Assembly: GCA_016870575.1 (NCBI GenBank)
Contig: VGBH01000014.1
Coordinates: 1-34,145 of the forward strand
Direction: 5' to 3'
DNA: 34,145 nucleotides
From: Actinomycetota bacterium
Lineage (GTDB): Bacteria > Actinomycetota > Actinomycetes > S36-B12 > UBA5976
Shown here: piece by piece, positions 1 to 12,471 of the stretch
Layout: the number at the start of each line of letters is the position of its first letter
How positions within the stretch are numbered: the first letter of the stretch is position 1
Made by a program: the position numbers and the translations under genes
Notes under the pieces: model-generated
Databases searched by the model: none
Told to the model about the DNA's origin: nothing
What the model saw: the letters and a program-made list of their open reading frames with translations, nothing else

Positions 1-60
1 TGACAAACTGCCCTTTAAGATTTTGTCTCCTCGTCCAGACTCATATATGGCACCCTTGCG

Positions 61-105
61 TTCATGCCTTGGGTGTTCTCGGTGTCGGACAGGCACTGGC
101 ATGAA
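61..105 (+). promoter_or_regulatory. Inverted repeat in the rpoB leader
   Basis: TTCATGCC at 61-68 is perfectly complementary to GGCATGAA at 98-105, leaving a 29-nt G/T-rich loop. It lies in the rplL-rpoB spacer and ends about 17 nt before the rpoB Shine-Dalgarno sequence. There is no T-run, so it does not look like a terminator. It could be part of an mRNA leader or a processing site. An 8-bp match over this span can also arise by chance, hence the low confidence. Confidence 0.3.
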
Positions 106-133
106 TATTCCTTAACTGTTCGGAAGGATTGCC

Positions 134-3100
134 TTGGCTGCCCTGACTAACAAAGTCTCTACCAAAGCCGTACGAGTTTCATTTGGAAAAGTAAAAGAAA
201 CTCTTGAAGTTCCAAATCTCCTAGATCTACAACGCGAATCATTTCAATGGTTGATTGGTGATCCAGCTTGGCGAGCACGAGTACAGGCTGCTATCGATTC
301 AGGTAAAACTGAAGTTCCACGACAAAGTGGATTAGAGGAAATCTTTGAAGAGATTTCTCCCATTGAAGATGTTGCAGGAACAATGTCACTTTCGTTTCGT
401 GACCATCGCTTTGAGCCGCCAAAGAATTCGATTGAACAGTGTCGCGATAAAGACGCTACGTACTCCTCAGCATTATTCGTAACTGCCGAATTCACAAATA
501 ACGAAACTGGAGAAATCAAATCCCAAACAGTGTTTATGGGAGATTTCCCGTTGATGACCGATCGCGGTACTTTTGTTATTAATGGTACGGAACGTGTGGT
601 TGTTTCTCAGTTAGTACGTTCGCCAGGTGTTTATTTTGAACATGAAGTAGATAAAGCAACTGAAAAAGATTTGTTTACTGCAAAAATTATTCCAAGCCGT
701 GGCGCTTGGCTTGAGTTTGATATCGATAAAAAAGACACAGTTGGTGTCCGAGTAGATCGCAAACGTCGTCAGTCAGCAATTACATTCTTGCGTGCAATTG
801 GTGTAACCAGCTCTGATGTTGCTAAGCGGTTTGGCGAATTTTCAGTAATGGCAAATTTCTTTGAAAAAGAGCTTTCCAAAGCCGTTGATGATAATCAAAA
901 AGATCAAGATGATGCACTACTTGATCTTTATCGAAAATTGCGTCCAGGTGAACCACCAACAGTAGAAGCATCTCGTCAGCTATTGGATAACTTGTATTTC
1001 AATCGCAAACGCTATGACTTAGCAAAAGTTGGTCGCTTCAAACTCAATCACAAACTTGGTACTGATGCTCAGCTAACTGATTCAGTGTTATCCATTGAAG
1101 ATATTTTGACAACTGTTGAATACTTGATACGCCTTCATGCTGGTCAAACTGAAATGAAATCTCAACGTGGAAATGTTGCAATCGCATTTGATGACATTGA
1201 TCACTTTGGTAATCGTCGACTTCGTTCAGTTGGTGAGTTGATTCAAAATCAAATTCGAACCGGTTTATCTCGAATGGAGCGTGTTGTTCGAGAGCGTATG
1301 ACCACTCAGGATGTTGAAGCAATTACTCCGCAGACATTACTTAACATTCGACCAGTAGTTGCAGCGCTGAAGGAGTTCTTCGGTACATCACAGTTATCTC
1401 AGTTTATGGATCAAACGAATCCAATTTCGGGCTTAACTCATAAGCGTCGACTATCTGCTCTAGGGCCAGGCGGACTATCGCGTGAGCGTGCTGGATTTGA
1501 AGTTCGTGATGTGCACCCATCTCACTATGGTCGGATGTGTCCAATCGAAACTCCTGAAGGACCAAACATTGGTCTGATTGGATCTTTGGCAACATTTGCG
1601 CGAATCAATGAGTTTGGTTTTGTTGAAACACCATATCGAAAAGTCGTAAATGGTGTAGTAACTGACAAAGTTGATTATTTAACTGCGCACGATGAAGATC
1701 TTCATATTATTGCTCAAGCTAATGCTGAGTTAGATGACAAAAATGCGTTTAAAGATGAGCGCGTTTTAGTTCGCAAAAAAGGCGGCGAAGTTGAGATAGT
1801 TCCAGCTGCTGATGTGGATTATATGGATGTTTCTCCTCATCAATTATGGTCAGTTGCGACATCAATGATTCCTTTCTTGGAGCATGATGATGCAAACCGT
1901 GCGTTAATGGGTGCAAATATGCAGCGACAGGCGGTTCCTTTAATCAAGACTGAAGCGCCATTTGTTGGAACTGGTATGGAACTGCGTGCTGCAGTTGATG
2001 CTGGTGATGTTGTGCTTGCTAAAAAAGCAGGCACTGTTTCATACGTATCTGCAGATGTAATAAAGATTAAAACTGCGGATGGTGAAGATAGCTATCCGCT
2101 GAGAAAGTTTGACCGATCAAACCAAGGAACTTGCTACAACCAGCGACCAACAGTTGCCGAAGGTGATCAAGTTGCTGCAAATCAAGTTATTGCAGATGGA
2201 CCATCAACTGATTTGGGCGAAATGGCGCTTGGTAAGAACTTATTAGTTGCCTTTATGCCTTGGGAAGGTCATAACTACGAAGACGCAATTATTTTGAGTC
2301 AACGTTTAGTTCAAGATGATGTGTTAACCTCAATTCATATTGAAGAGTATGAAATTGATGCCAGAGATACCAAACTTGGTCCGGAAGAAATCACTCGAGA
2401 TATTCCAAATGTTTCAGAAGAAGTGCTTAAAGATTTGGATGAGCGCGGCATAATTCGAATTGGTGCTGAAGTAGTTCCAGGCGATGTGTTAGTTGGAAAA
2501 GTAACACCTAAAGGTGAAACTGAGTTAACTCCAGAAGAGCGCTTACTTCGAGCTATCTTTGGCGAAAAAGCCCGTGAAGTTAGAGACACTTCGCTGAAAG
2601 TTCCACACGGCGAAGGCGGCACAGTAATTGCTGTTCGGGAATTTGATTCATCAGAAGGTGATGAACTTTCAGCTGGAGTTAACCAATTAGTTCGTGTTTA
2701 TCTAGCGCAAAAGCGCAAGATCACTGAGGGTGACAAGTTAGCTGGTCGACACGGCAATAAAGGTGTTATCGCTCGTATCTTGCCAGTTGAAGATATGCCG
2801 TTCTTAGCTGACGGAACTCCAGTAGATATTGTGTTAAATCCACTTGGTGTGCCAAGCCGTATGAACTTGGGTCAGGTTTTGGAAACTCACTTAGGTTGGG
2901 TAGCTGCAACTGGATGGAATATTGATGGCAATCCTGATTGGGCGCATCAAGTTACACCGGATGCTCGAACTGCTCCAAAACGCACCAGAATTGCAACACC
3001 AGTATTTAATGGCGTTCGTGAAGAAGAGCTAACTGGATTGTTGAAATCTACTTTAGCTTCAGATACTGGATTCCAATTAGTAAATGAAACTGGTAAAGCA

Positions 3101-3607
3101 AATCTGTTTGATGGTCGCTCAGGAGAGCCATTCCCTGAACCAATTGCAGTTGGTTATATGTATATCTTGAAACTACACCACTTGGTGGATGACAAGATTC
3201 ACGCTCGCTCAACTGGTCCTTACAGCATGATTACGCAACAACCTCTTGGTGGTAAAGCACAATTTGGTGGTCAGCGATTTGGTGAAATGGAAGTATGGGC
3301 CCTTGAAGCATATGGTGCTTCTTATGCACTGCAAGAATTGCTCACCATTAAATCAGATGATGTGCTTGGTCGAGTAAAGGTTTATGAAGCAATCGTTAAG
3401 GGAGAAAATATCCCTGAGCCCGGTATTCCAGAATCTTTCAAGGTATTGATGAAGGAAATGCAGTCCTTGTGTCTAAATGTTGAAGTGCTATCAACAGATG
3501 GTGCCGCAATTGAGATGAAGGATCAAGATGAAGAGGTCTTCCGCACTGCAGAAGAACTCGGTATCGATCTGTCTAGGCGTGAGCCGAGCAGCGTCGAGGA
3601 GGTCTGA
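134..3607 (+). CDS. rpoB: DNA-directed RNA polymerase subunit beta
   Basis: Beta subunit of RNA polymerase, forming one pincer and half of the active-site cleft. At 1157 aa it has actinobacterial length. The rifampicin pocket runs from [11 protein letters not shown] (417-427) through [13 protein letters not shown] (from 435), followed by the conserved [18 protein letters not shown] block. GHNYEDA (near 711) and the basic [12 protein letters not shown] segment (near 865) line the active site. The start is TTG with GGAAGGA about 5 nt upstream. Within the rifampicin cluster, Thr428 and Ile431 replace the usual Asn and Leu (E. coli 518 and 521); the resistance-critical Asp426, His436 and Ser441 are wild type. 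It is followed 57 nt later by rpoC, and a short hairpin encloses its stop codon. Confidence 0.98.
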   Translation: MAALTNKVSTKAVRVSFGKVKETLEVPNLLDLQRESFQWLIGDPAWRARVQAAIDSGKTEVPRQSGLEEIFEEISPIEDVAGTMSLSFRDHRFEPPKNSIEQCRDKDATYSSALFVTAEFTNNETGEIKSQTVFMGDFPLMTDRGTFVINGTERVVVSQLVRSPGVYFEHEVDKATEKDLFTAKIIPSRGAWLEFDIDKKDTVGVRVDRKRRQSAITFLRAIGVTSSDVAKRFGEFSVMANFFEKELSKAVDDNQKDQDDALLDLYRKLRPGEPPTVEASRQLLDNLYFNRKRYDLAKVGRFKLNHKLGTDAQLTDSVLSIEDILTTVEYLIRLHAGQTEMKSQRGNVAIAFDDIDHFGNRRLRSVGELIQNQIRTGLSRMERVVRERMTTQDVEAITPQTLLNIRPVVAALKEFFGTSQLSQFMDQTNPISGLTHKRRLSALGPGGLSRERAGFEVRDVHPSHYGRMCPIETPEGPNIGLIGSLATFARINEFGFVETPYRKVVNGVVTDKVDYLTAHDEDLHIIAQANAELDDKNAFKDERVLVRKKGGEVEIVPAADVDYMDVSPHQLWSVATSMIPFLEHDDANRALMGANMQRQAVPLIKTEAPFVGTGMELRAAVDAGDVVLAKKAGTVSYVSADVIKIKTADGEDSYPLRKFDRSNQGTCYNQRPTVAEGDQVAANQVIADGPSTDLGEMALGKNLLVAFMPWEGHNYEDAIILSQRLVQDDVLTSIHIEEYEIDARDTKLGPEEITRDIPNVSEEVLKDLDERGIIRIGAEVVPGDVLVGKVTPKGETELTPEERLLRAIFGEKAREVRDTSLKVPHGEGGTVIAVREFDSSEGDELSAGVNQLVRVYLAQKRKITEGDKLAGRHGNKGVIARILPVEDMPFLADGTPVDIVLNPLGVPSRMNLGQVLETHLGWVAATGWNIDGNPDWAHQVTPDARTAPKRTRIATPVFNGVREEELTGLLKSTLASDTGFQLVNETGKANLFDGRSGEPFPEPIAVGYMYILKLHHLVDDKIHARSTGPYSMITQQPLGGKAQFGGQRFGEMEVWALEAYGASYALQELLTIKSDDVLGRVKVYEAIVKGENIPEPGIPESFKVLMKEMQSLCLNVEVLSTDGAAIEMKDQDEEVFRTAEELGIDLSRREPSSVEEV

Positions 3608-3620
3608 GGAAACTCCTCAG
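3604..3620 (+). promoter_or_regulatory. Hairpin enclosing the rpoB stop codon
   Basis: CTGAGGA-AAC-TCCTCAG is a perfect 7-bp stem with a 3-nt loop whose left arm contains the rpoB TGA. No T-run follows, so a terminator is unlikely. It may act as an RNase site or as a 3'-end stabiliser between rpoB and rpoC. Role is inferred; the pairing is seen directly. Confidence 0.45.
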
Positions 3621-3664
3621 ATAACACTGAATTAATCCACTACTAGAGAAATAAGGAAAACACA

Positions 3665-6600
3665 GTGCTAGATATCAACTTCTTCGACGGTCTTCGAATT
3701 GGTTTGGCAACACCAGAAGATGTTCGCAGTTGGTCATTTGGTGAGGTAAAGAAGCCAGAGACAATCAACTATCGAACTCTAAAGCCTGAGAAAGATGGAT
3801 TGTTCTGCGAAAAAATATTTGGTCCAACCAGAGACTGGGAATGCTATTGCGGCAAATACAAGCGCGTTCGATTCAAAGGCATTATTTGCGAACGCTGCGG
3901 AGTAGAAGTTACCAGAGCAAAAGTACGTCGCGAGCGAATGGGACACATTGAGTTAGCAGCGCCAGTAACTCACATTTGGTATTTCAAAGGTGTGCCAAGT
4001 CGACTTGGATACTTGCTAGATCTAGCTCCAAAAGATTTAGAAAAAGTAATTTATTTTGCAGCTTATATGGTAACTGATGTCGATTTTGAAAAACGTCACC
4101 AAGATCTGCCAAAACTAGAAGCTGAAATTGAGGGCGAGAAGAAGCGTTGGGCTAAACGTCGAGATGAAAATATTAATGAACGCATTAAGAAACACGAGCA
4201 AGATTTAGCTGAATTAGAAGCAGAGGATGCCAAGGCTGAAGTTAAGCGAAAAGTAAAAGAAGGTGCTGAGCGTGATGTAAAGCGAATTCGTGCCGAAGCT
4301 GATACTGAAATTGATCGATTGACACGAGTCTTTGAGCGATTCCGTAATCTCAAGGTGCAAGATCTTGAAGGCGATGAGATGTTGTTCCGCGAAATGCGTG
4401 ATCGTTACGGTGATTATTTCTCAGGATCAATGGGTGCGCAAGCAATCAAACGCAGATTAGAAACTTTTGATCTAGAGGGTAATGCCGAATTACTTCGCGA
4501 AATTGCGAAGACTGGAAAAGGCGCAAAGAAAACCAGAGCACTTAAGCGCTTAAAGGTGATCAATGCATTCATTAATACATCTGGTAGTCAGCGCGGAATG
4601 GTGCTTGATGCAGTTCCAGTGATTCCACCAGATCTAAGGCCAATGGTGCAGCTAGACGGCGGAAGATTTGCTACTAGCGATTTAAATGACCTTTACCGAC
4701 GAGTGATTAATCGAAATAACCGATTAAAGCGACTTATTGATCTTGAGGCCCCAGAGATTATTGTCAACAATGAAAAGCGTATGTTGCAAGAAGCTGTTGA
4801 TGCGCTATTTGATAACGGTCGACGTGGTCGTCCAGTAACAGGTCCAGGAAATCGAGCACTTAAGTCCCTTTCAGATATGTTGAAAGGAAAGCAAGGTCGG
4901 TTCCGTCAAAACCTTCTTGGCAAGCGTGTTGATTACTCAGGTCGTTCAGTAATTGTGGTTGGTCCTCAGCTCAAATTGCATCAGTGTGGATTGCCAAAAC
5001 AGATGGCACTTGAGTTGTTCAAACCATTTGTGATGAAGCGATTAGTTGATTTAAACCATGCTCAAAATATTAAGAGCGCAAAGCGTATGGTTGAGCGTTC
5101 TCGATCAGTAGTTTGGGATGTACTTGAAGAAGTTATTGCTGAGCACCCAGTATTACTAAATCGTGCACCAACTTTGCACCGACTTGGTATTCAGGCATTT
5201 GAGCCACTACTAATTGAAGGTAAAGCAATTCAGATTCACCCGCTAGTGACAACAGCATTCAACGCTGACTTTGATGGTGACCAGATGGCAGTTCACCTGC
5301 CACTTTCTGCTGAAGCGCAGGCTGAAGCAAGAATTTTGATGTTATCAAGCAATAACATCTTGTCGCCTGCAAATGGCAAGCCAATCACCACTCCAACTCA
5401 GGATATGGTGCTTGGAATTTACTTCTTAACTGGCTCAACCGCTGGTGAAAAGGGTGAAGGTGGCGCATATTCATCTGTTGATGAAGCACTAATGGCTTTT
5501 GACCGCGGCGTGCTTGGCATTAGAGCCAAGATTAAGTTGCGTTTAACTGGTGATGTCGTACCACCAATTGGTCAGCATCCAGCTAATTATGTAGCTGGTC
5601 AGTCTTACACACTGGAAACTACGCTTGGTTGCGCACTTTTCAACGACGCACTGCCTGTTGATTTCGAATTCATTAACAAAGAGGTAGACAAGAAGGTTCT
5701 AGGTAGCATTGTTAATGAACTTGCTGATCGATATGAACGAATTGATGTTGCAGCAGCATTAGATAAGTTAAAAGACTTAGGCTTTTACTGGGCAACTCGC
5801 TCAGGTGTGACAGTTTCATTTGATGACATTGTTGCTCCTGCTGAAAAAGCAAAACTTCTTGTTGCTGCTGAAGAAAAAGCTGCAAAAGTAGAAAAGAACT
5901 ATGAGCGTGGATTAGTTTCTGATGCAGAGCGCCGTCAAGAACTTATTGAAATCTGGACTAAGGCAACCGAAGATATAGCTCGCGCTATGGATGCAAACTT
6001 CCACGAAAGCAATCCACTTCGGAAAATGGTGGCATCTGGTGCTCGCGGAAATATGTTGCAGCTTCGTCAGCTGGCTGGAATGCGAGGATTAGTATCAAAT
6101 CCAAAAGGTGAGATTATTCCTCGACCAATTAAATCGAACTTCCGCGAAGGACTATCGGTGTTGGAATACTTCATTTCAACACACGGTGCTCGCAAGGGTC
6201 TTGCTGATACTGCATTGCGAACAGCTGACTCTGGTTATCTAACTAGACGTCTGGTTGACGTATCACAAGACGTCATCATCCGTGAGGAAGATTGCGGAAC
6301 CGATCGAGGTATGCCAAAAGAACTTGCCACAAAAGATGCTAGTGGCAAATTGGTAATGCTAGATAACTTAGAAACATCAGTTGCATCTAGATATCTTGCT
6401 CAAGACGCAACAATAGATGGCAAGGTAGTAGTTGTTGCAAATACGGAACTGACAATGCCAGTGATTGAATCTTTAGTTGCAGCAGGTGTGAGTGAAGTTC
6501 GCACACGAACTGTGTTTAATTGTGAAAGTAAATTTGGAACATGCGCTAAGTGTTACGGTCGATCATTAGCTTCTGGCAAACTTGTAGATGTTGGTGAAGC

Positions 6601-7540
6601 AGTTGGAATTATTGCCGCACAATCTATCGGTGAGCCTGGCACGCAGTTAACAATGCGTACCTTCCACACCGGTGGTGTTGCAGGCGATGACATTACTCAG
6701 GGTCTGCCAAGAGTTGTTGAGTTGTTTGAAGCAAGAACTCCAAAAGCTGTTGCACCAATTGCACCATTTACTGGAACAATAAGAATCGAAGAAGCAGAGC
6801 GCATTCGAAAAATAACTGTAGTTGCTTCTGATGAACAAGAAGAGACATTCTCTGTACCAAAGCGTCAACGACTTTTGGTTGAAGATGGCGTAGCTGTGGA
6901 AGTTGGTACACCACTTGTTGTAGGACCACTTGATCCAAAGCAGATTTTGGATGTGCTTGGTATTCGAGCAGTTCAGTCTCATCTAGTAGATCAGGTTCAG
7001 CAGGTTTATCGATCTCAAGGTGTATCAATTCATGATAAGCACATTGAAATTATCTGCCGACAAATGTTAAAGCGAGTAACAATTTTAGAATCTGGCAATA
7101 CAGATTTGTTGGCTGGTGAACTAGTTGATCGAGCATCATTTGAGGAAGCAAACCGCACTGCTGTTGCGGAAGGATTACAGCCTGCTCAAGGTCGTCCAGT
7201 AATGCTCGGTATCACTAAGGCATCTTTGGCTACCGATTCATGGCTATCTGCAGCTTCATTCCAAGAGACAACTCGCGTATTAACTGAAGCAGCGATTCAA
7301 GGCAAGAGTGATCCGCTACTTGGCTTGAAAGAGAATGTCATTTTGGGCAAGTTGATTCCAGCTGGAACTGGACTTGCGAAATATCGAAATGTAAAGGTTG
7401 AACCAACGGAGGAAGCCAAATCAAGTATGTATGCCTCGCTTAGTACGTATGACGATCTGCCTTATTTTGGCTTCAGTGAGCCACAATCTGAGGCTGTTCC
7501 GCTTGAGGAATATGACCTTGGTGGTTACGACCAGCGCTAA
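3665..7540 (+). CDS. rpoC: DNA-directed RNA polymerase subunit beta'
   Basis: Catalytic largest subunit of RNA polymerase, 1291 aa, normal for actinobacteria. The N-terminal zinc site is Cys60, Cys62, Cys75 and Cys78. The catalytic Mg motif NADFDGDQ spans 533-540 with Asp535, Asp537 and Asp539. The second zinc site is Cys877, Cys953, Cys960 and Cys963. The trigger loop contains TMRTFHTGG with His1001. Residues about 140-230 form a strongly charged Lys/Glu/Arg coiled-coil insertion characteristic of actinobacterial beta'. The GTG start has an AAGGA ribosome site just upstream. It is co-transcribed with rpoB and ends at a strong terminator. Confidence 0.98.
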   Translation: MLDINFFDGLRIGLATPEDVRSWSFGEVKKPETINYRTLKPEKDGLFCEKIFGPTRDWECYCGKYKRVRFKGIICERCGVEVTRAKVRRERMGHIELAAPVTHIWYFKGVPSRLGYLLDLAPKDLEKVIYFAAYMVTDVDFEKRHQDLPKLEAEIEGEKKRWAKRRDENINERIKKHEQDLAELEAEDAKAEVKRKVKEGAERDVKRIRAEADTEIDRLTRVFERFRNLKVQDLEGDEMLFREMRDRYGDYFSGSMGAQAIKRRLETFDLEGNAELLREIAKTGKGAKKTRALKRLKVINAFINTSGSQRGMVLDAVPVIPPDLRPMVQLDGGRFATSDLNDLYRRVINRNNRLKRLIDLEAPEIIVNNEKRMLQEAVDALFDNGRRGRPVTGPGNRALKSLSDMLKGKQGRFRQNLLGKRVDYSGRSVIVVGPQLKLHQCGLPKQMALELFKPFVMKRLVDLNHAQNIKSAKRMVERSRSVVWDVLEEVIAEHPVLLNRAPTLHRLGIQAFEPLLIEGKAIQIHPLVTTAFNADFDGDQMAVHLPLSAEAQAEARILMLSSNNILSPANGKPITTPTQDMVLGIYFLTGSTAGEKGEGGAYSSVDEALMAFDRGVLGIRAKIKLRLTGDVVPPIGQHPANYVAGQSYTLETTLGCALFNDALPVDFEFINKEVDKKVLGSIVNELADRYERIDVAAALDKLKDLGFYWATRSGVTVSFDDIVAPAEKAKLLVAAEEKAAKVEKNYERGLVSDAERRQELIEIWTKATEDIARAMDANFHESNPLRKMVASGARGNMLQLRQLAGMRGLVSNPKGEIIPRPIKSNFREGLSVLEYFISTHGARKGLADTALRTADSGYLTRRLVDVSQDVIIREEDCGTDRGMPKELATKDASGKLVMLDNLETSVASRYLAQDATIDGKVVVVANTELTMPVIESLVAAGVSEVRTRTVFNCESKFGTCAKCYGRSLASGKLVDVGEAVGIIAAQSIGEPGTQLTMRTFHTGGVAGDDITQGLPRVVELFEARTPKAVAPIAPFTGTIRIEEAERIRKITVVASDEQEETFSVPKRQRLLVEDGVAVEVGTPLVVGPLDPKQILDVLGIRAVQSHLVDQVQQVYRSQGVSIHDKHIEIICRQMLKRVTILESGNTDLLAGELVDRASFEEANRTAVAEGLQPAQGRPVMLGITKASLATDSWLSAASFQETTRVLTEAAIQGKSDPLLGLKENVILGKLIPAGTGLAKYRNVKVEPTEEAKSSMYASLSTYDDLPYFGFSEPQSEAVPLEEYDLGGYDQR

Positions 7541-7551
7541 TTCTTAAATCA

Positions 7552-7587
7552 AGAGGGGGTTAGGTCAACTAACCCCCTCTTTTTCTT
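7552..7587 (+). terminator. Rho-independent terminator after rpoC
   Basis: AGAGGGGGTTAG (7552-7563) and CTAACCCCCTCT (7569-7580) form a perfect 12-bp stem around a GTCAA loop, followed directly by a T-rich tail. It lies 12 nt after the rpoC stop. This is the most canonical intrinsic terminator in the window and separates the rpoBC transcript from the str operon. Confidence 0.93.
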
Positions 7588-7636
7588 ACCCCCGACTTAG
7601 TGTCCGCGAGAGGGTTGGGGTAGTTTTCTCTTCCGC

Positions 7637-7753
7637 GCTCGAACCAGTTCGAGCCAAGCTGTAATGCCTCTGACAATCGTTAGTTGGTATCCCATCGATT
7701 AGGGCGTTTTCTTAATGCGCCCAAAATCGGCGACACACCCGACCGCGGGTGTG
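7637..7753 (+). promoter_or_regulatory. Structured leader of the str operon
   Basis: The rpoC-rpsL spacer holds three well-formed hairpins: GCTCGAA-CCAG-TTCGAGC (7637-7654), GGGCG/CGCCC (7702-7722) and CACACCCG-ACCG-CGGGTGTG (7734-7753), the last ending 37 nt before the rpsL start. None has a U-tail. The promoter for rpsL must lie in this 200-nt spacer after the rpoC terminator, but I could not find a convincing -35/-10 pair (CTGACA at 7670 is the best -35-like element). Autogenous control by a ribosomal protein is possible but unproven. Confidence 0.45.
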
Positions 7754-7790
7754 GGGAGTTAAGGCAGAACGCAACAGATAGGGAGTGACT

Positions 7791-8165
7791 GTGCCAACTA
7801 TTCAGCAGTTGGTTCGCAAAGGACGCGAAGATAAAGCGTTCAAGTCGAAAGCGCCTGCGCTAAAGAGTTCGCCGCAGCGTCGTGGTGTTTGTACTCGTGT
7901 TTATACCACAACACCAAAGAAGCCGAATTCAGCACTTCGTAAAGTTGCTCGTGTTCGTTTGACTTCTGGCATTGAAGTTACGGCATACATTCCAGGCGTT
8001 GGTCACAATTTGCAAGAGCACTCAATTGTTTTAGTTCGTGGTGGCCGTGTGAAAGATCTACCTGGTGTTCGTTACAAAATTGTTCGTGGCGCTCTTGATA
8101 CTCAAGGTGTAAAAGATCGTAAGCAAGCGCGCAGTCGTTATGGTGCGAAGAAGGAGAAGGGATAA
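7791..8165 (+). CDS. rpsL: 30S ribosomal protein S12
   Basis: S12 sits at the decoding centre of the 30S subunit. With GTG at 7791 the protein is 124 aa and begins [12 protein letters not shown] as in relatives; the ORF-track GTG two codons earlier overlaps the GGGAG ribosome site and is less likely. The streptomycin-sensitive lysines are present in [11 protein letters not shown] and in GGRVKDLPG, so wild-type drug response is predicted. Its TAA overlaps the rpsG ATG by one base (TAATG), implying translational coupling. First gene of the str operon. Confidence 0.97.
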   Translation: MPTIQQLVRKGREDKAFKSKAPALKSSPQRRGVCTRVYTTTPKKPNSALRKVARVRLTSGIEVTAYIPGVGHNLQEHSIVLVRGGRVKDLPGVRYKIVRGALDTQGVKDRKQARSRYGAKKEKG

Positions 8166-8635
8166 TGCCTCGTAAAGGTCCAGCTCCACGTCGCCCACTA
8201 GTTCTTGATCCAGTTTATGGATCAGCAATTGTTTCGCAGCTAGTAAATCGAGTCTTAACTGATGGTAAGCGTTCAACTGCTGAATCAATTGTTTATGGTG
8301 CACTTAATGGTTGCAAAGAAAAATCTGGAAATGATCCAACTGCAACTTTAAAGCGTGCGCTTGAAAATGTTAAGCCGACTGTTGAAGTTCGCTCACGTCG
8401 TGTTGGTGGTGCTACTTATCAGGTGCCAGTTGAAGTTAAGCCTGCACGTGCAATGACTTTAGGAATGCGTTGGTTAGTTGAATACGCACAACAGCGTCGC
8501 GAAAAAAGTATGACCGAGCGATTAATGAATGAAATTTTGGATGCTTCAAATGGTTTAGGTGCTGCAGTTAAGCGCCGTGAAGACGTACACAAAATGGCAG
8601 AAGCGAACAAGGCGTTCGCTCACTACCGCTGGTAA
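8165..8635 (+). CDS. rpsG: 30S ribosomal protein S7
   Basis: S7 binds the 3' major domain of 16S rRNA, nucleates assembly of the 30S head and contacts tRNA at the E site. It has the usual 156 aa length and a typical N-terminus ([10 protein letters not shown]). In E. coli S7 is the autoregulator of the str operon; whether it acts here cannot be seen. Its start overlaps the rpsL stop, and fusA begins 18 nt downstream, giving the standard rpsL-rpsG-fusA-tuf order. Confidence 0.98.
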   Translation: MPRKGPAPRRPLVLDPVYGSAIVSQLVNRVLTDGKRSTAESIVYGALNGCKEKSGNDPTATLKRALENVKPTVEVRSRRVGGATYQVPVEVKPARAMTLGMRWLVEYAQQRREKSMTERLMNEILDASNGLGAAVKRREDVHKMAEANKAFAHYRW

Positions 8636-8653
8636 GAAGAAGGAAGCGATACT

Positions 8654-10750
8654 GTGTCAACACAAACGTTGGTTGATCTAGCCAAGGTGCGCAATATCGG
8701 CATTATGGCTCACATTGATGCTGGTAAAACCACCACAACAGAGCGCATCCTTTTTTATACTGGCATTAATTACAAGATTGGTGAAGTGCACGAAGGTGCA
8801 GCCACTATGGACTGGATGGAACAGGAGCAAGAGCGAGGAATCACAATTACCTCAGCTGCAACTACCTGCCAGTGGAAAAATCACGTAATTAACATTATTG
8901 ATACTCCAGGTCACGTTGACTTTACCGTTGAAGTTGAACGATCACTTCGCGTACTTGATGGTGCGGTTGCAGTTTTTGATGGTGTTGCTGGAGTTGAGCC
9001 ACAATCTGAAACCGTATGGCGTCAAGCAGATCGCTATAACGTGCCGCGCATTTGCTTTGTAAACAAACTAGATCGAACTGGTGCAGATTTTTATCGCTGT
9101 GTAGAGATGATTAAAGACCGTTTGAATTCAACTGCTCTAGTTCTGCAAATTCCAATTGGTGCTGAAGGTGACTTTATTGGCGTTGTAGATCTAATTGCGA
9201 TGAAAGCTAATGTCTGGCGCACTGAAGGTAAAGGCGATGAGTATTCAGTTGAAGAGATTCCTGCCGACTTAGTTGATAAAGCAAATGAGTATCGTGCACT
9301 ATTGATTGAAATTCTAGCTGACAATGATGATGTAATTATGGAAGCAGTTTTAGAAGATAAAGAATTGACTGAAGAAGAAATTATTGCTGGTATTCGCAGA
9401 GCAACTTTGGCTGATAAATTCAATCCAATTTTGACTGGTTCTGCATTTAAGAACAAGGGCGTGCAACCAATGTTGGATGCAGTTGTTCGCTACCTGCCAA
9501 GTCCGCTTGATATCGGCGCAATCAAAGGCTTTAAGCCAGGTAAAGAAGAAACTGAAGAATCACGCAAGCCAGATGAGAAAGAACCATTAGCAGCACTTGC
9601 ATTTAAAATTATGACTGACCCTCACCTTGGCAAGTTAACTTATTTGCGAATCTATTCTGGAACGCTGGAATCGGGTTCACAATTGCTAAATTCTGTAAAG
9701 GATCGCAAAGAGCGAATTGGCAAGATTTATCAGATGCACGCCAACAAGCGTGAAGAGCGCGAGAATGCAACTGCTGGACATATCGTTGCAGTGATGGGTT
9801 TGAAAGATACAACAACTGGTGAAACTCTTTGCGACCCAGCAAAACCAATTGTGCTGGAATCAATGAACTTCCCAGATCCTGTTATTTCAGTTGCAATTGA
9901 ACCAAAGACTAAAGGTGACCAAGAAAAACTTGGTGTAGCTATTCAACGTCTTGCTGAAGAAGATCCAACTTTCCGAGTTCATGGTGATGAAGAAACCGGC
10001 CAGACGATTATTGAAGGAATGGGAGAGCTCCATCTTGAGGTGCTAGTTGATCGGATGCGCCGCGAATTTAAAGTAGAAGCAAATGTTGGTCGCCCACAGG
10101 TTGCATATCGCGAAACATTAACTCGCAAAGTTGAAAAGATTGACTACACCCACAAGAAACAATCAGGTGGTGCCGGTCAGTTTGGTCGAGTCATTATGGA
10201 TGTTGAACCACTTGTTGGATCGGAAGCAAACTATGAGTTTGTAAATGCAGTAACTGGTGGACGAATTCCTCGTGAATATATTCCTTCAGTAGATAACGGC
10301 TGCCAGGAAGCAATGCAAACAGGTGTGCTTGCTGGTTATCCGATGGTAAATGTCAAAGTTACTTTGCAAGATGGTGCATACCATGATGTTGACTCATCTG
10401 AACTTGCATTCAAAATTGCTGGATCGATGGCGTTTAAAGAAGGTTGCCGTAAAGCAGGTCCGGTACTACTCGAACCAATTATGTCGGTTGAAGTTGTAAC
10501 TCCCGAAGACTTTATGGGCGATGTAATTGGTGACTTGAACTCACGCCGTGGCCAAATTCAGGCAATGGATGAGCGAAGCGGCGCAAAGGTAGTACGCGCA
10601 ATCGTTCCACTTTCCGAAATGTTTGGTTATGTGGGCGATTTACGTAGCCGCACGCAGGGTCGTGCTAGCTACACCATGGAGTTTGACTCTTACGCACAAG
10701 TTCCAGAATTTGTGTCGAAAGAGATCATCGCAAAAGTTAAAGGTGAGTAA
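8654..10750 (+). CDS. fusA: Translation elongation factor G
   Basis: EF-G is the GTPase that drives tRNA-mRNA translocation and, with RRF, ribosome recycling. It has 698 aa, full length. The G domain shows AHIDAGKTT (19-27), the switch I ERGITI, DTPGH and NKLD motifs, followed by the G' insert and domains II-V. The GTG start is preceded by AAGGA. It is the third str-operon gene; the 115-nt gap to tuf contains two hairpins and a very strong ribosome site. Confidence 0.98.
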   Translation: MSTQTLVDLAKVRNIGIMAHIDAGKTTTTERILFYTGINYKIGEVHEGAATMDWMEQEQERGITITSAATTCQWKNHVINIIDTPGHVDFTVEVERSLRVLDGAVAVFDGVAGVEPQSETVWRQADRYNVPRICFVNKLDRTGADFYRCVEMIKDRLNSTALVLQIPIGAEGDFIGVVDLIAMKANVWRTEGKGDEYSVEEIPADLVDKANEYRALLIEILADNDDVIMEAVLEDKELTEEEIIAGIRRATLADKFNPILTGSAFKNKGVQPMLDAVVRYLPSPLDIGAIKGFKPGKEETEESRKPDEKEPLAALAFKIMTDPHLGKLTYLRIYSGTLESGSQLLNSVKDRKERIGKIYQMHANKREERENATAGHIVAVMGLKDTTTGETLCDPAKPIVLESMNFPDPVISVAIEPKTKGDQEKLGVAIQRLAEEDPTFRVHGDEETGQTIIEGMGELHLEVLVDRMRREFKVEANVGRPQVAYRETLTRKVEKIDYTHKKQSGGAGQFGRVIMDVEPLVGSEANYEFVNAVTGGRIPREYIPSVDNGCQEAMQTGVLAGYPMVNVKVTLQDGAYHDVDSSELAFKIAGSMAFKEGCRKAGPVLLEPIMSVEVVTPEDFMGDVIGDLNSRRGQIQAMDERSGAKVVRAIVPLSEMFGYVGDLRSRTQGRASYTMEFDSYAQVPEFVSKEIIAKVKGE

Positions 10751-10767
10751 CTTTTAATTTTTGCAAA

Positions 10768-10847
10768 CCAACTGGTTGCCCGATCAGTTGGCGCAGTAAC
10801 AGGAAAAAGAATGGCCATACCGGCGTTGTCGGGCGGCCGGACAACGC
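10768..10847 (+). promoter_or_regulatory. Two hairpins in the fusA-tuf spacer
   Basis: CCAACTG (10768-10774) pairs with CAGTTGG (10785-10791), and GCGTTGTC (10823-10830) pairs perfectly with GACAACGC (10840-10847). Neither has a U-tail. The second ends eight bases before the AGGAGG ribosome site (10855-10860). The element may be a tuf-specific leader, processing site or attenuator allowing EF-Tu to be made in excess of EF-G. Pairing is seen; function is inferred. Confidence 0.45.
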
Positions 10848-10865
10848 AGGTTCTAGGAGGACCCA

Positions 10866-12059
<1,194 letters not shown>

Positions 12060-12067
12060 TTAACTAG

Positions 12068-12095
12068 CCCAGGCGCAGTGCGAACTGCGCCTGGG
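12068..12095 (+). terminator. Tailless terminator-like hairpin after tuf
   Basis: CCCAGGCGCAGT and ACTGCGCCTGGG form a perfect 12-bp GC-rich stem capped by a GCGA tetraloop of the GNRA class, starting 8 nt after the tuf stop. There is no U-tract; the downstream sequence is A/C-rich. Position and strength suggest an actinobacterial tailless terminator or an mRNA 3'-end stabiliser separating tuf from the S10 operon. Confidence 0.65.
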
Positions 12096-12143
12096 ACACC
12101 AAACGAATTACCAAGAGCAGTTTTATAGAAAGGCGCCAGCAAA

Positions 12144-12452
12144 ATGGCCGGACAGAAAATCCGTATCAGGCTAAAGGCCTATGACCATGAGGTCATTGAT
12201 AGCTCAGCAAAGAAGATTGTTGAGACTGTTACGCGCACTGGTGCCAAAGTGGCCGGACCTGTTCCGCTGCCAACTGAAAAGAATGTCTTCTGCGTTATTC
12301 GCTCACCACATAAATATAAGGATTCGCGCGAGCACTTTGAAATGCGCACGCACAAGCGCTTAATCGACATCCTTGATCCAACTCCAAAGACTGTTGACTC
12401 CCTAATGCGACTTGATTTACCTGCTGGCGTCGACATCGAGATCAAGCTTTAG
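12144..12452 (+). CDS. rpsJ: 30S ribosomal protein S10
   Basis: S10 is a 30S head protein that also serves as the NusE antitermination factor by binding NusB. Its 102 aa and the sequence [14 protein letters not shown] are typical of actinobacteria. The ATG is preceded by GAAAGG about 10 nt upstream. It heads the S10 operon. No L4-type leader is recognisable in the 84-nt spacer, much of which is the tuf hairpin; TTTTATAG just before the ribosome site is -10-like but lacks a clear -35 partner. Confidence 0.98.
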   Translation: MAGQKIRIRLKAYDHEVIDSSAKKIVETVTRTGAKVAGPVPLPTEKNVFCVIRSPHKYKDSREHFEMRTHKRLIDILDPTPKTVDSLMRLDLPAGVDIEIKL

Positions 12453-12471
12453 TGAAATAGGAAACTTAATC

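Noticed and set aside
23-49. Possible promoter TTGTCT ... TATATG upstream of rpoB
   Set aside because: The spacing is only about 15 bp and neither box fits well; rpoBC is often read through from rplJL. Not enough support to annotate.
6647-6982. 111-aa minus-strand ORF inside rpoC, and other antisense ORFs over 60 aa
   Set aside because: All lie opposite strongly conserved coding sequence, have cysteine-, leucine- or glutamine-rich translations without motifs, and lack ribosome sites. Treated as shadows.
7670-7702. Promoter for the str operon (CTGACA with a -10 near 7695-7702)
   Set aside because: The -35 is fair but no TANNNT-like box lies at 16-19 bp. A promoter is expected here, but I cannot locate it.
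12412-12471. N-terminal extension of L3 given by the ORF track
   Set aside because: It lies within rpsJ and has no family counterpart; ATG 12472 has a ribosome site and the expected N-terminus.
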